DNA of 64,000 bases. Origin: an archaeon. Its GTDB lineage: Archaea; Aenigmatarchaeota; Aenigmatarchaeia; QMZP01; JAFGSV01. Made by a program: the position numbers and the translations under genes. The notes beneath the pieces were generated by a model. It was given only the letters and a program-made list of their open reading frames with translations. It ran no database searches and had not been told where the DNA came from. Below are positions 18,927-28,141 of this stretch, piece by piece (the stretch's first letter is position 1; every line of letters begins with the position of its first letter). The stretch is taken from the NCBI GenBank assembly GCA_028279705.1, contig JANQNF010000021.1:54379-118378 (forward strand), written 5' to 3'.

Positions 18927-20210
18927 TCAAGGATAAACCCTGCTTATCGTCCGCGGGAATGCTATGCAGTCCCTTATGTGGTCGACGTTGCATATCCACT
19001 GGGTGAGGCGCTCCACGCCCATACCGAATCCTGCGTGCGGCACCGAGCCGAACCTTCTCACGTCCATGTACCATCCGTAGTTGCTGGGGTCGGTTCCTTC
19101 TCTCTTGAGGCTTGCAAGTATCTTCTTTGGGTCGGTCTCCCTCGCGGAACCGCCTATCAGTTCTCCTCCTGAATCACCGGGTGCTATGAGGTCTGCGTTC
19201 AGCACGGTCTTTGGGCTCTTCGGATTTTCAAGCATGTAGAAGGGCTTGGAATCCTTTGGCCAGTCCGTGATGAAGTAGGGCTTTTTGAAGTCTTCTGAAA
19301 GCGACCTGAGCTGCAGGTCCGTCACGTCGTCGCCCCATTTCATCTTCACCCCCTTCTTTTTCATAAGTTCCATGACCTTTTCGTAAGGCACCCTCTCAAA
19401 CGGTACCTTGACCTTCTCAAGCATCTTAACGTCGGCGCCGAGGTTCTGCAGTTCTTTTTTGTGCTTCTTCAGGCACGTCTGCACCACGTGCGACACGAGA
19501 CCTTCCTGTATCTTCAGCGAGCCTTCGTGGTCTATCCATGCCACCTCTGCCTCGGCGTGCCAGTATTCCGCGAGGTGGTGCCTCGTCCTGCTCTTCTCTG
19601 ACCTGAAGCTCGGTGCTATGCAGTAAATCTTTTCAAGCGACGAGGCGAGCGCTTCTGCGTGCAGCTGCCATGACTGCGTAAGGTAGGCCTTCTGTCCGAA
19701 GTACTTCATCTCAAATAGCGTCGAACCACCCTCACATGCCATCGTTGTTATGGACGGAGACTGTATCTCGAAGAATCCCTGCTTCCTGAAATATTCGTCT
19801 ATTGCGCCGAGTATCGTAGACCTTATCCTAAATATCTTGTTCAGCTTCTGGCTCCTCACCCAAAGGTGCCTCCAGTCCAGCAGCAGTTCAGGACTCTGCT
19901 GCGCCTTTATGGGGAAATCCTCAGCGAATCCCACGACATTGAAATCAGTAACCTGCACCTCGTAGCCTCCGGGCGCCCTCTCGTCCTTCTTCACTTTCCC
20001 TTTCAGTTCGACCGAAGACTCTATCAATGCCTTCTGTGCATCAGAAAACCCTTTCACACCTTCCTTGACGACGCACTGGACTATTCCGGAATAGTCCCTC
20101 ATCACAACGAAAGATATGTCCTTGCCTGACCTGGTCCTGTATATCCAGCCCTTCAGGAGCACTTCCTTTCCAGTATTCTTGCCGATATCGGCTATGATAG
20201 TCCTTTCCAT
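18927..20210 (-). CDS. asnS: Asparaginyl-tRNA synthetase
   Basis: 427 residues, class IIb synthetase. It has an N-terminal OB-fold anticodon-binding domain (about 1-105), motif 2 in RSEKSRTRHHLAEYWHAEAE (about 202-221) and C-terminal motif 3 GFGMGVERLTQW. The LAEYWHAEAE form favours AsnRS over AspRS, which usually has a NEF in that place. With AsnRS present, the GatD seen here would serve Gln-tRNA. It ends 37 nt before tRNA-Arg on the same strand. Confidence 0.85.
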   Translation of the reverse strand: MERTIIADIGKNTGKEVLLKGWIYRTRSGKDISFVVMRDYSGIVQCVVKEGVKGFSDAQKALIESSVELKGKVKKDERAPGGYEVQVTDFNVVGFAEDFPIKAQQSPELLLDWRHLWVRSQKLNKIFRIRSTILGAIDEYFRKQGFFEIQSPSITTMACEGGSTLFEMKYFGQKAYLTQSWQLHAEALASSLEKIYCIAPSFRSEKSRTRHHLAEYWHAEAEVAWIDHEGSLKIQEGLVSHVVQTCLKKHKKELQNLGADVKMLEKVKVPFERVPYEKVMELMKKKGVKMKWGDDVTDLQLRSLSEDFKKPYFITDWPKDSKPFYMLENPKSPKTVLNADLIAPGDSGGELIGGSARETDPKKILASLKREGTDPSNYGWYMDVRRFGSVPHAGFGMGVERLTQWICNVDHIRDCIAFPRTISRVYP

Positions 20211-20242
20211 GAAGTAAATTCACCGTTCGTGATTAAAAAACG

Positions 20243-20827
20243 TTAATGTGACATTCTTTCATCCTTGGAAAATGTGAGATCATCTCTTGGGAGACCATCA
20301 ACCTTGCGGAAATCCCGGTAAATGTCTCTGTAACTGTCTTTCGTCGAGTCCTTGATGTCCAAACCTAGCTTCTTGATGACTTTTTTCATGTTCTCCAGTG
20401 GAGTTTCAATCTCAATGAAGTTACCAATGACTGGTACGGAGACTATCTCAATGTCTGCACCGTCAAGCATCCATACCCGCTTCTTTTTTTCGTAAGTCCA
20501 TTTTGGGACGAATCCCATTTTTTCCAGGAGCTTCTTCGCATTATCAAAGTTGTCCACCGCGACTTTGAGCTCTTCTCTTACCTTGAATTCCTCTGGCTCT
20601 CCTTCCGGTTTTTCCTTTCGCGTTATGACAACATCACCACCAAATGATCTCAGTCTCAGCTTCAGTCTCTCTTTTTTGTCAGTAACGTCTTTTCTTCCAA
20701 ACATCAAGTTCGTCTCAAGACCAGACTTGACATGCTTCGCGCCCAGGATTTTCAGTTTTTCAACCATCTCTTCAGGATCGTCTATCCGAAACTTAACTTC
20801 CGTCTCTATACCATCTTTTGTGACCAT
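20243..20827 (-). CDS. CYTH-domain protein (CyaB/triphosphatase family)
   Basis: 194 residues. The N-terminal EVKFRI (about 7-12) is the ExExK-like CYTH signature, followed by alternating charged beta strands (RLKLRLRSFGG, VVITRKEKPEG) that form the triphosphate tunnel. CYTH proteins hydrolyse inorganic or thiamine triphosphate or act as class IV adenylate cyclases; the archaeal substrate is usually unknown. It is 9 nt downstream of the phospholipase-D-like gene. Confidence 0.85.
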   Translation of the reverse strand: MVTKDGIETEVKFRIDDPEEMVEKLKILGAKHVKSGLETNLMFGRKDVTDKKERLKLRLRSFGGDVVITRKEKPEGEPEEFKVREELKVAVDNFDNAKKLLEKMGFVPKWTYEKKKRVWMLDGADIEIVSVPVIGNFIEIETPLENMKKVIKKLGLDIKDSTKDSYRDIYRDFRKVDGLPRDDLTFSKDERMSH

Positions 20828-20836
20828 CTCTTCACC

Positions 20837-22048
20837 TTAGAAACCCTTTCTCTTCCAGAAATATAAAACTATGATCACAAGCGCACCAAGCGATGCCATT
20901 GCCGGACCAAATCCCATGCCGTATTCCTGTACCTGCTCTTCCCAGTCATGGTCGAACACTTCCTGGTAATATGCAGCAGCGTCACCTTCTATGATGATGC
21001 CGACTTCCCTGTTGTTCATTATGCTGTTCTCGTTCCAGTTGATGCTTGACACAAGTACCCTTTCGCTATCGACTATTATTCCCTTGTTGTGCAGCATCGA
21101 GAGTCCCTTTGAATCGAGATTAATCGCGCGCGCTTCTATCGGTATGCCCTCATTTTCAGCAATCCCGTTGACGTATTCTATCGTGTTGTAGTTGCTAACA
21201 GACTTTTCAGGATCCATCTGGTAGTACGTGGAATCGAGCATGATCCTCACGAAGACGCCGCTTCTTGCCTTGTCTAGCAGTGCCTCGAGTACAGGACTCG
21301 GAGCGCTTTCCACGCTGTCCCCGCTCACCGAGCCCCAGTGCGTGTAAATGTACATCTGCTGTACGTCTATCGATTTTTTGGCAGAATTTATGAGCTCGAG
21401 TAGGTAATCAAGTGAATCGGGAGAATATATCAGTTCAACGTTTTGGTCTGTGAAGATGTTGGAATTGAATATGGGCCTGTAAGCTCCTGCGGGATTCCAT
21501 CCGCTGATCTTGTAATTTCCAGCAGGGCAGACGAAAGGCACGGAATCCGTGCTGTCATCGATGAATACTTCTAAAAGTTCTCCCGTGATTTCACCGTCTG
21601 AGATAATGCCCCACCCCCTGTTTCCATAGTCAGCGTCTGGCATGAATCCTGAATAGCCGTAGTTCTCGCTTGTAACGAGGAGATCGGTCTCGTCCCTTAT
21701 AGCATACTTTGCGTGCATGTAGCGCAGGGGCCCGTCGTAGAGCAGCACCGTTATGTTGTTCACATACAGCGCGCAGAGTGACGCGATCTGGTAATCCGAC
21801 ATGCCTCCCGCGGGACTCTTCTCGATTATCAGGCCTATGTCGAGGCCTTCGGCATTCTTGGCCAGCAGCATCTTGGTCATCTCAGGAGAGCTGAACGTGT
21901 ATGATGCGATGTAAAGCGATTCGTTCGCGTTCCCGATGAATTCAGATAGTGCTGAGAATGAGGAGTCAGGAGAAACGAACGTCTCTACTGTCGCTGCCTG
22001 TACAATGGGCAGCGATGCGAGTATGATGAGAAAAATGACGTATTTCAT
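20837..22048 (-). CDS. Secreted, membrane-anchored phospholipase-D-like protein
   Basis: 403 residues from the ATG at 22048. That start gives a textbook signal peptide (MKYVIFLIILASLPIVQA) and a 4-nt overlap with nadM; an upstream in-frame extension has no such feature. Two HKD motifs are present: HAKYAIRD (about 110-117) and HNKGIIVD (about 320-327), so it should be a single-chain PLD-superfamily phosphodiesterase. A C-terminal transmembrane helix (about 380-398) ends in KRKGF. It is exported and presumably faces outside; the substrate (lipid or extracellular DNA) is unknown. Confidence 0.85.
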   Translation of the reverse strand: MKYVIFLIILASLPIVQAATVETFVSPDSSFSALSEFIGNANESLYIASYTFSSPEMTKMLLAKNAEGLDIGLIIEKSPAGGMSDYQIASLCALYVNNITVLLYDGPLRYMHAKYAIRDETDLLVTSENYGYSGFMPDADYGNRGWGIISDGEITGELLEVFIDDSTDSVPFVCPAGNYKISGWNPAGAYRPIFNSNIFTDQNVELIYSPDSLDYLLELINSAKKSIDVQQMYIYTHWGSVSGDSVESAPSPVLEALLDKARSGVFVRIMLDSTYYQMDPEKSVSNYNTIEYVNGIAENEGIPIEARAINLDSKGLSMLHNKGIIVDSERVLVSSINWNENSIMNNREVGIIIEGDAAAYYQEVFDHDWEEQVQEYGMGFGPAMASLGALVIIVLYFWKRKGF

Positions 22049-22551
22049 GTACCCTTTGACAGTTTCTTTAATCGTTCTTCTCCCCTTATCGTCTTGAGGT
22101 AAGCGTAAACTTCCGCCGGAATCAGGTCTTCCCATGACACTCCCTTTTTTATCCTCTTTCTTATCTCGTTTCCGCTGTACTTCCTCTCATGGAAGAACTT
22201 GTGACTCCTCGCCTTGACTCCGTTCTTTCTGAAGCATTCGATAGTCCATGGGTTCCTTGAATACACGACGTCGAAGCTGAAGGCCTTCTTTATCGCGGTC
22301 GTCCACAACTTGTCGTCGTGGAAGTCCTCTACAGAGCTTATCTCGAAATTCGTCATACCCCTTGCTTCAAGAGCGCGCTTTATCATCTCGATCCTTTCCT
22401 CTACTGTGAAGGGATTCTTCAGCGTGCCGCTTTCTGTAGCCGAGCCGATTATGATGTATATTTCACCGTATCTTCTGGAGAGGTTCTCTATGAGAGTGAG
22501 ATGACCTTTGTGGAAGGGCTGGAATCGTCCCACGATGAGCGCGTTTTTCAT
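22045..22551 (-). CDS. nadM: Nicotinamide-nucleotide adenylyltransferase, archaeal type
   Basis: 168 residues. GRFQPFHKGH (8-17) is the HxGH nucleotide-binding motif and YSGNEIRKRI (about 128-137) the C-terminal ISxTxxR equivalent. It makes NAD from NMN and ATP. Length and motifs match archaeal NadM. It is the first gene of a minus-strand group continuing into the PLD-like and CYTH genes. Confidence 0.93.
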   Translation of the reverse strand: MKNALIVGRFQPFHKGHLTLIENLSRRYGEIYIIIGSATESGTLKNPFTVEERIEMIKRALEARGMTNFEISSVEDFHDDKLWTTAIKKAFSFDVVYSRNPWTIECFRKNGVKARSHKFFHERKYSGNEIRKRIKKGVSWEDLIPAEVYAYLKTIRGEERLKKLSKGT

Positions 22552-22695
22552 GGAATAATTTTCTTTTCTGTTAATAAAAGAATCAAATGCACCGATGTTC
22601 TCGATACATTTTTAAACTTATCACCGGAACTTCTTTTCCCTTTAAAAAACTTACGTCTGTATTAATAGCAGCCGAAGTGACATGGAAAGGTGTTT

Positions 22696-23268
22696 ATGAT
22701 GTCAGGATTTAACGTGAAAGTCGAGAATGTCGTTGTCTTCGCAACGCTTGGAAAAGACATACCTCTTGAGCAGGTTTCACAGGATTTGGAATCTGCTGAA
22801 TACTCGCCGGAATCATTCCCGGGAGTGATATACAGGATAAAGGACCCAGCAGTCGCGACGCTGATATTCTCTTCAGGAAAGATAGTGTGCACGGGTGCAA
22901 GGAGCATAGATCTTGCAAGGACCGCTGTCGAGAAGGTGGTTGGAGACCTTCGAAACCTAGGGCTTGACATGCCCAAAAAGTACGATCTCAGGGTCGAAAA
23001 CATCGTAGCTTCAACCCAGATAGAGGCAAAGGAGAAGCTGGCGCTCGACGAGATCGCAGTCATGCTTGAAAACAGCGAGTACGAGCCGGAATCTTTCCCA
23101 GGACTCGTTTTCAGGCTACTTGAACCGAGGGTGGCGTTTCTCCTTTTCGGTACAGGAAAGATAATCTGCACTGGTTCAAGGAACGAAGACGACATTCACC
23201 TTGCTCTTGGGAACTTCAGCGAGAAGCTCCAGGAGATCGGACTGAAAGTCAATCCGATGGCAGCCTAA
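22696..23268 (+). CDS. tbp: TATA-box binding protein
   Basis: About 190 residues made of two direct TBP repeats (about 5-90 and 96-180), each with the SPESFPG.. and ..SGKIVCTG elements (second repeat: EPESFPG, GTGKIICTG). It recruits TFB and RNA polymerase to TATA promoters. GTG at 22690, ATG at 22696 and ATG at 22699 are all possible. GGAAAGG at 22684-22690 supports an ATG at 22696 or 22699. The upstream gap holds a CTTTAAAAAAC TATA element near 22641. Confidence 0.95.
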   Translation: MMSGFNVKVENVVVFATLGKDIPLEQVSQDLESAEYSPESFPGVIYRIKDPAVATLIFSSGKIVCTGARSIDLARTAVEKVVGDLRNLGLDMPKKYDLRVENIVASTQIEAKEKLALDEIAVMLENSEYEPESFPGLVFRLLEPRVAFLLFGTGKIICTGSRNEDDIHLALGNFSEKLQEIGLKVNPMAA

Positions 23269-23327
23269 GTTTTTTGCCGGAGCGGTTAATTGGAAATTTT
23301 TTTATACCCATTCTTGCATAATCTATT

Positions 23328-24869
23328 ATGCAGAAGGCCACAACATGTAATGGCAGGAAGCGGGTTCTCGGTTTCGATACGCAGAAATACCTTGATGTGC
23401 AGACAGATGCCATCCTTGAGAGGGTCGGCAGGTTCGGCAAGAAGCTTTATCTGGAATTCGGCGGAAAGCTGTGCTACGATTATCATGCGGCCAGGGTCCT
23501 TCCGGGTTACGACCCGGAGGCGAAGGTGAAGATGTTCCAGCGTCTGAAGAAGGACATGGTCATAGTCTATTGCGTGGGAGCCAAGGATATAGAGAAGGGC
23601 AAGATAAGGTTCGATTTCGGGCTCACTTACGACCAGCAGACCTTAAAGGACATACGTGACATAAGGGACAGGGGGCTGACGGTCCATTCCGTCATAATAA
23701 CGAGATTCGATGGGGAGGGGAGGGCTGTCAAGTTCAAGAGGAGGCTTGAGAACCTCGGCATCAAGGTATATGTCCACAGGGAGATAAAGGGCTATCCCGA
23801 TGACCTCGATGTCGTGGTGAGCGACAAGGGGTACGGTTCCCAGCCTTACGTCAAGATAGACAAGCCGATAGTAGTCGTCACAGGCCCGGGCGGCGGGAGC
23901 GGGAAGATGTCCTTCTGCCTGACCCAGATCTACCATGAGCATAAGCTTGGTGTCAGCTCAGGGTTCGCCAAGTTCGAGACATTCCCCATATGGAACCTGC
24001 CTCTGGAACACCCGGTCAATATAGCATACGAGGCGGCTACCGCAGACCTTGGGGACGTCAACATGATAGACCCTTTCCACCTGAAGGCCTACGGGAAGAA
24101 GGCCGTCAACTACAACAGGGACATCGAGAACCTGAGCCTTCTGAAGAACATACTGAAGAGGATCGCAGGTAATGGGAATGATTTTTACGAGTCCCCGACC
24201 GACATGGGAGTCAACATGGCAGGGTCCGGCATAGTCGACGACAGCGCTGTGAGGGACGCCGCCTTGCAGGAGATAGTGAGGAGATACTTCAGGTACAAAA
24301 AGGAGGTCTTCACTGGCGCCGAGTCCCAGGAAACGCTTGAGAGGATAAGGGCCATCATGAGCAAGGCAGGGGTCAAGGAAGAAGACAGGCGCGTTGTCAG
24401 GCCTGCGAGGAAGGCGGCAAGGGACGCTGAGAAATCCGGCAAGGGTAACAGAGGCATCTTCTGCGGGGCGGCCATGGAGCTTCCGGACGGCCGGATAGTC
24501 ACGGGCAAGAACTCACCGTTGTTACACGCTGAATCCGCCCTTGTCATGAACGCCATAAAGGCCTTGTCAGGCATACCTGATGACATACACCTCCTGCCTC
24601 CACCTGTGATACGGTGCATAAGGAGGCTGAAGACGGAGATACTTGGAGAGAGCTCCGAAAGCCTCAACCTGGCGGAGACCTTGGTCGCCCTGTCGATAGG
24701 CGTATCGGAGAATCCGAAAGTCAAGGGCACGCTTGAAGCGCTGGAGAAGATGAGGGGCTGCGAGATGCATACTACCCATATGCCCACCGAGGGTGACGAG
24801 TCAGGGCTACGGAAGCTGGGCCTCAACGTGACCACGGATGCGACGCCCAGCGTGAAATACGCTGACTAG
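23328..24869 (+). CDS. DUF1846 family protein
   Basis: 513 residues. Recognised from conserved blocks of the DUF1846 family: the N-terminal GFDTQKYLDVQ, a GYGSQPY segment, the GPGGGSGKMSFCLTQIYHEH block (about 187-206), the KFETFPIWNLPL block and the long AYEAATADLGDVNMIDPFHL block. The glycine-rich GSGK looks like a nucleotide-binding loop. The family is widespread in Firmicutes and its function is not established. Codons here are more GC-rich than in flanking orphan genes. A TATA (tttttttata, about 23297-23306) about 26 nt upstream indicates a leaderless message. Confidence 0.85.
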   Translation: MQKATTCNGRKRVLGFDTQKYLDVQTDAILERVGRFGKKLYLEFGGKLCYDYHAARVLPGYDPEAKVKMFQRLKKDMVIVYCVGAKDIEKGKIRFDFGLTYDQQTLKDIRDIRDRGLTVHSVIITRFDGEGRAVKFKRRLENLGIKVYVHREIKGYPDDLDVVVSDKGYGSQPYVKIDKPIVVVTGPGGGSGKMSFCLTQIYHEHKLGVSSGFAKFETFPIWNLPLEHPVNIAYEAATADLGDVNMIDPFHLKAYGKKAVNYNRDIENLSLLKNILKRIAGNGNDFYESPTDMGVNMAGSGIVDDSAVRDAALQEIVRRYFRYKKEVFTGAESQETLERIRAIMSKAGVKEEDRRVVRPARKAARDAEKSGKGNRGIFCGAAMELPDGRIVTGKNSPLLHAESALVMNAIKALSGIPDDIHLLPPPVIRCIRRLKTEILGESSESLNLAETLVALSIGVSENPKVKGTLEALEKMRGCEMHTTHMPTEGDESGLRKLGLNVTTDATPSVKYAD

Positions 24870-24890
24870 CTTTCGTTGGGTATGAGTGAA

Positions 24891-24900
24891 TATTTTTATA
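24891..24900 (+). promoter_or_regulatory. TATA box of pyrG
   Basis: TATTTTTATA lies about 27 nt upstream of the GTG at 24922. It decides the start: the upstream in-frame GTG at 24886 precedes the TATA element and cannot be in the message. Confidence 0.6.
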
Positions 24901-24921
24901 TTCCGCAGGAGAAAATATATT

Positions 24922-26559
24922 GTGCATAGGAAAAAACCGTTTCGTGGAAGGACCGAAGGCAAAAGGAAGTTCATCGTCGTGACAGGAGGCGTCATCTCCG
25001 GGCTCGGCAAGGGCATATTCACTGCTTCTCTCGGAAGGCTGCTGCAGTCGAAAGGAATGACGGTGGTCCCGATAAAGATAGATCCTTACCTGAATGTGGA
25101 CGCAGGTACCATGAACCCGATAGAGCACGGTGAGGTGTTCGTTCTTGACGACGGCAGCGAGGTGGACATGGACCTTGGAAACTACGAGAGGTTCCTAGAC
25201 ATGAACCTGACCTGCGATTCTAACATAACCACGGGAAAGATATACAAGAAGGTCATAGAGCGCGAGAGGTGCGGCGACTACCTTGGAAAGACCGTCCAGC
25301 TGATACCGCACATCACTGACGACCTTAAGGACTGGTTCATGAAGGTCGCAGACGACAACGATGCCGATGTCGAACTCATCGAGGTCGGTGGCACTGTCGG
25401 TGACATAGAGAATCTCATATTCCTTGAGGCTCTGAGGCAGCTGTCCATGGTGGAGGATGTGATATTCGTCCACTGTACGCTGGTCCCGGTGGTCAAGGTG
25501 GTAGGGGAGCAGAAGACAAAGCCCACCCAGCAGTCCGTCCAGAAGCTGAGGGGGATAGGCGTGCAGCCGGATTTCATATTCCTGAGGTGCGAGGTCCCGA
25601 TAGAGCAGAAGATAATAAGCAAGATAGCGCTTTTCACTGGCGTTCCCGAGGACGACATAATACGCGGCCAGGACCTCAAGAATATCTACGAGCTTCCAGT
25701 CGTTCTTGAGAACCAGGACGTCCACAAGAAGGTCATGGACATGTTTGAGATCAAGAAAAGAAGCGGCAACGGACTGAAGGACTGGAAGGTGATGACGGAT
25801 AACATGAAGAATGCGAGGAAGAAGGTCACCGTGGCCATGACAGGCAAGTACACTGCGCTCCATGATTCTTACGTCTCCATCGAGCAGTCGCTCAAGCACG
25901 CGTCCGCCCTGGTCGGTTGCGACGTTGGCATAAAGTGGATAGAGACTACTGATATTGAGAAAGGCAAGACGAAAGCTAAGGATGCATTAAAGGACGTTGA
26001 CGGGATACTGGTTCCAGGCGGCTTTGGTTCCAGGGGCACTGAAGGAAAGATTGAATGCATAAAGCATGCAAGGGAGCAAGGCATACCGTTCCTCGGATTA
26101 TGCTACGGATTCCAGCTGGCTTCCGCGGAGTTTGCAAGACACGAGTGTGGCCTGAAGAAGGCAAACAGTACAGAGATCGACGAGAACACGCCGTACCCGG
26201 TCATAGATCTGCTTCCAAGCCAGAAGAATGTCTACAAGAAAGGCGGCACAATGAGGCTTGGCGGCCAGGATGTCATAATCAAGAAGGGCACGAAAGCGCA
26301 CAAGCTTTACGGTTCGCTTAAGGTCCGTGAAAGGTTCAGGCACAGGTACGAGTTCAACCCCGAATACCGGGAGAAGCTTGAGAAATCAGATCTTGTGTTC
26401 TCCGGCCACGACAAAAGCGGCGACATCATGCAGATACTTGAGCTTCCAAAGCACCCGTTCTTCATGGCAAGCCAGTTCCACCCGGAGTTCACCTCCAGGG
26501 TGCTGAAGCCAAACCCGCTCTTCCTTGAGTTCGTTAAAGCGTGCGCAAGGAAGAAATAG
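24922..26559 (+). CDS. pyrG: CTP synthase
   Basis: 545 residues from a GTG start. It converts UTP to CTP using glutamine. The N-terminal synthetase domain has GGVISGLGKG (P-loop). The C-terminal class I glutaminase domain has nucleophile Cys394 (in GLCYGFQ) and His520/Glu522 (in QFHPEF), a complete triad. The start is set by the TATA element at 24891-24900. The family homology begins at KRKFIVVTGG shortly after this start. Confidence 0.96.
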   Translation: MHRKKPFRGRTEGKRKFIVVTGGVISGLGKGIFTASLGRLLQSKGMTVVPIKIDPYLNVDAGTMNPIEHGEVFVLDDGSEVDMDLGNYERFLDMNLTCDSNITTGKIYKKVIERERCGDYLGKTVQLIPHITDDLKDWFMKVADDNDADVELIEVGGTVGDIENLIFLEALRQLSMVEDVIFVHCTLVPVVKVVGEQKTKPTQQSVQKLRGIGVQPDFIFLRCEVPIEQKIISKIALFTGVPEDDIIRGQDLKNIYELPVVLENQDVHKKVMDMFEIKKRSGNGLKDWKVMTDNMKNARKKVTVAMTGKYTALHDSYVSIEQSLKHASALVGCDVGIKWIETTDIEKGKTKAKDALKDVDGILVPGGFGSRGTEGKIECIKHAREQGIPFLGLCYGFQLASAEFARHECGLKKANSTEIDENTPYPVIDLLPSQKNVYKKGGTMRLGGQDVIIKKGTKAHKLYGSLKVRERFRHRYEFNPEYREKLEKSDLVFSGHDKSGDIMQILELPKHPFFMASQFHPEFTSRVLKPNPLFLEFVKACARKK

Positions 26560-26595
26560 CTAAAGCATTTACTTCTATTTTACAAAGAATCGTGT

Positions 26596-27036
26596 ATGGA
26601 AACGGTAAGAGTGTTCATCGAGAACGAAGCGGGTTCTGACAAGAAGAGCAACTATGACGAGAAGACGCTAGAATACGTAAAGACGGTGAAAGTCTCAAGG
26701 AAGTATCCGTATCCTTACGGCTTCATTATTGGTACTACTTCTGGCGACGGTGATAACGTCGACTGCTATGTAATAACAGAGAGGAAACTTCAGCAGGGGA
26801 GTACTGTCGAGTGCGAGCCTGTCGGTATGATGCAGCAGAAGGAAGACGGAATGCAAGACAGCAACGTGCTGGCTTCACTGAAATATGAGAAGGCACAGAT
26901 AACAGAATCCATAAGGAATGAGCTGAAGGATTTCGTATTAAACGTCTTTGCTGGAATTGAGGGAAAACGTATGGAAGTTGGCGATTTTCTCGGCAGGGAA
27001 GAGGCACTCTCGTTTATTAAAAAGTGCACAGACTAG
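26596..27036 (+). CDS. Inorganic pyrophosphatase-like protein
   Basis: 146 residues, shorter than the usual 165-180 of family I pyrophosphatases. The strand order matches: YPYPYGFIIGTTSGDGDNVDCYVI carries the family DGDxxD core (about 47-60), and EDGMQDSNVLA (about 90-100) is placed like the second metal-binding D-rich loop. The first metal-binding region near NYDEKT is recognisable but divergent. It may hydrolyse PPi made by PRPP-using and CTP reactions, or a related phosphoanhydride. It overlaps the convergent nuclease gene by 4 nt. Confidence 0.65.
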   Translation: METVRVFIENEAGSDKKSNYDEKTLEYVKTVKVSRKYPYPYGFIIGTTSGDGDNVDCYVITERKLQQGSTVECEPVGMMQQKEDGMQDSNVLASLKYEKAQITESIRNELKDFVLNVFAGIEGKRMEVGDFLGREEALSFIKKCTD

Positions 27037-27695
27037 TCCTCTTCGTACTTCTCGTTTAATATACACCATATCTCATTTGCCTTCTTCTTTCCAAGGCCGT
27101 GCACCTTCATGAGCCGTTCTTCCTTTGCGCTGAAGATCCTTTTCACTGTGCCGAATTCGCTGAGGAGGCGACGGCTGAGCTTTGTGTTGACTTTTGGCAG
27201 TCCTGAAACGAGGAACTCCTGGTGCTCTTTAGTGTTCCTATTCCTTTTGCATGTCCTCGCCTGGACACCATTACTCTTCTTTACCTGTTCCCTGTGTCCT
27301 ATCCAGTAAATCTGTGCCGCAGTCACCTTCGGCGAATGCGACCACAGTATGGGAACGCCGTAATCCAGCGTTATGGACGAGAGCAGGCCGTGTATGGAGT
27401 TAGGGTGGACCTTCCTGGTCTCAAAAAGCATTGATGGGTCACCCTCGATTATTAGGAGCGGCTTTTCAAAAGATGACGTCATCTTCTCAAGCTGGTCAAA
27501 TAGGCGGTTGTTGAAGAATGAGTTCAGGAAGTCGTCTACAGTCTTTCTTTCTATGCCTATCTGGTCCGACACTACGTAGTCTGCGACGTCCAGCTGCTTT
27601 TCGGATATTTTCGCATCAAATGTCCTGAGCCACTCAAACGTCTTGCTAGGTTTTTCCCGGTGGTCTGCTATTATCTCGACCTTCTTTTCGGGCAT
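27033..27695 (-). CDS. XPF/ERCC4-type nuclease (stand-alone)
   Basis: 220 residues. An ERCC4 nuclease domain with the catalytic ERKTVDD (about 50-56), preceded by ADHREKP (about 10-16), is followed by a C-terminal helix-hairpin-helix pair (KVHGLGKKKANEIW). Such nucleases cut flap and fork DNA, and in archaea work with PCNA or as the C-terminal half of Hef. The Hef-type helicase in this genome (38181-39740) lacks a nuclease, so the pair is encoded 10.5 kb apart. Confidence 0.88.
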   Translation of the reverse strand: MPEKKVEIIADHREKPSKTFEWLRTFDAKISEKQLDVADYVVSDQIGIERKTVDDFLNSFFNNRLFDQLEKMTSSFEKPLLIIEGDPSMLFETRKVHPNSIHGLLSSITLDYGVPILWSHSPKVTAAQIYWIGHREQVKKSNGVQARTCKRNRNTKEHQEFLVSGLPKVNTKLSRRLLSEFGTVKRIFSAKEERLMKVHGLGKKKANEIWCILNEKYEED

Positions 27696-27764
27696 AGAAA
27701 ATTAATGGAACAGAAAAATAAAAAAGGGACTGGGCTTCATTCCATCACTCAGATCTGGTCCCGT

Positions 27765-28085
27765 TCACATGATCTTCGAACCAACCGAGACGTCCTTGTC
27801 TACGGTAAGCAGGCTTACAGTGGATCCGTCAAGTGCTGCAAGAAGCATACCCTGGGATTCCACTCCTCTGATATTGGCGGGGTCGAGGTTCGCAACGACT
27901 ATTATCTTCTTGCCAACGATCTCGTCCTCGTTGTAATGACCCTTTAATCCGGCCACGAGCTGCACCTGCCTTCCACCTACGTCAACCTGCAGCGCGAAGA
28001 GCTTGTCGCTTCCCTCTACCGGGTCAGCGGATATGACTTCTCCCACTCTCAGGTCTAGTGCCTTGAAATCGTTTATGGATACCAT
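27765..28085 (-). CDS. MetRS beta-subunit-like tRNA-binding protein
   Basis: 106 residues from the ATG at 28083-28085 (MVSINDFKALDLRVGEV); an upstream extension would run through the divergent promoter. It is a single OB-fold of the EMAPII/Arc1p/CsaA type: DLRVGEVISAD, KLFALQVDVGG and the ANLDPANIRGVESQGMLLAA signature are all visible. In many archaea this is the separate C-terminal domain of methionyl-tRNA synthetase. No MetRS catalytic gene is in the window. Confidence 0.9.
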   Translation of the reverse strand: MVSINDFKALDLRVGEVISADPVEGSDKLFALQVDVGGRQVQLVAGLKGHYNEDEIVGKKIIVVANLDPANIRGVESQGMLLAALDGSTVSLLTVDKDVSVGSKIM

Positions 28086-28141
28086 AGTATCTCTATTATG
28101 TAAAATAATATTTAAGTATAGGCTAAAGCAAAGTTTATAGT

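Noticed and set aside
22049..22135. 29-residue N-terminal extension of the PLD-like protein
   Set aside because: It lies within nadM and would bury the signal peptide; the ATG at 22048 gives a normal exported protein.
24886..24921. Earlier GTG start for CTP synthase
   Set aside because: It precedes and overlaps the TATA box, so it is not expected to be transcribed.
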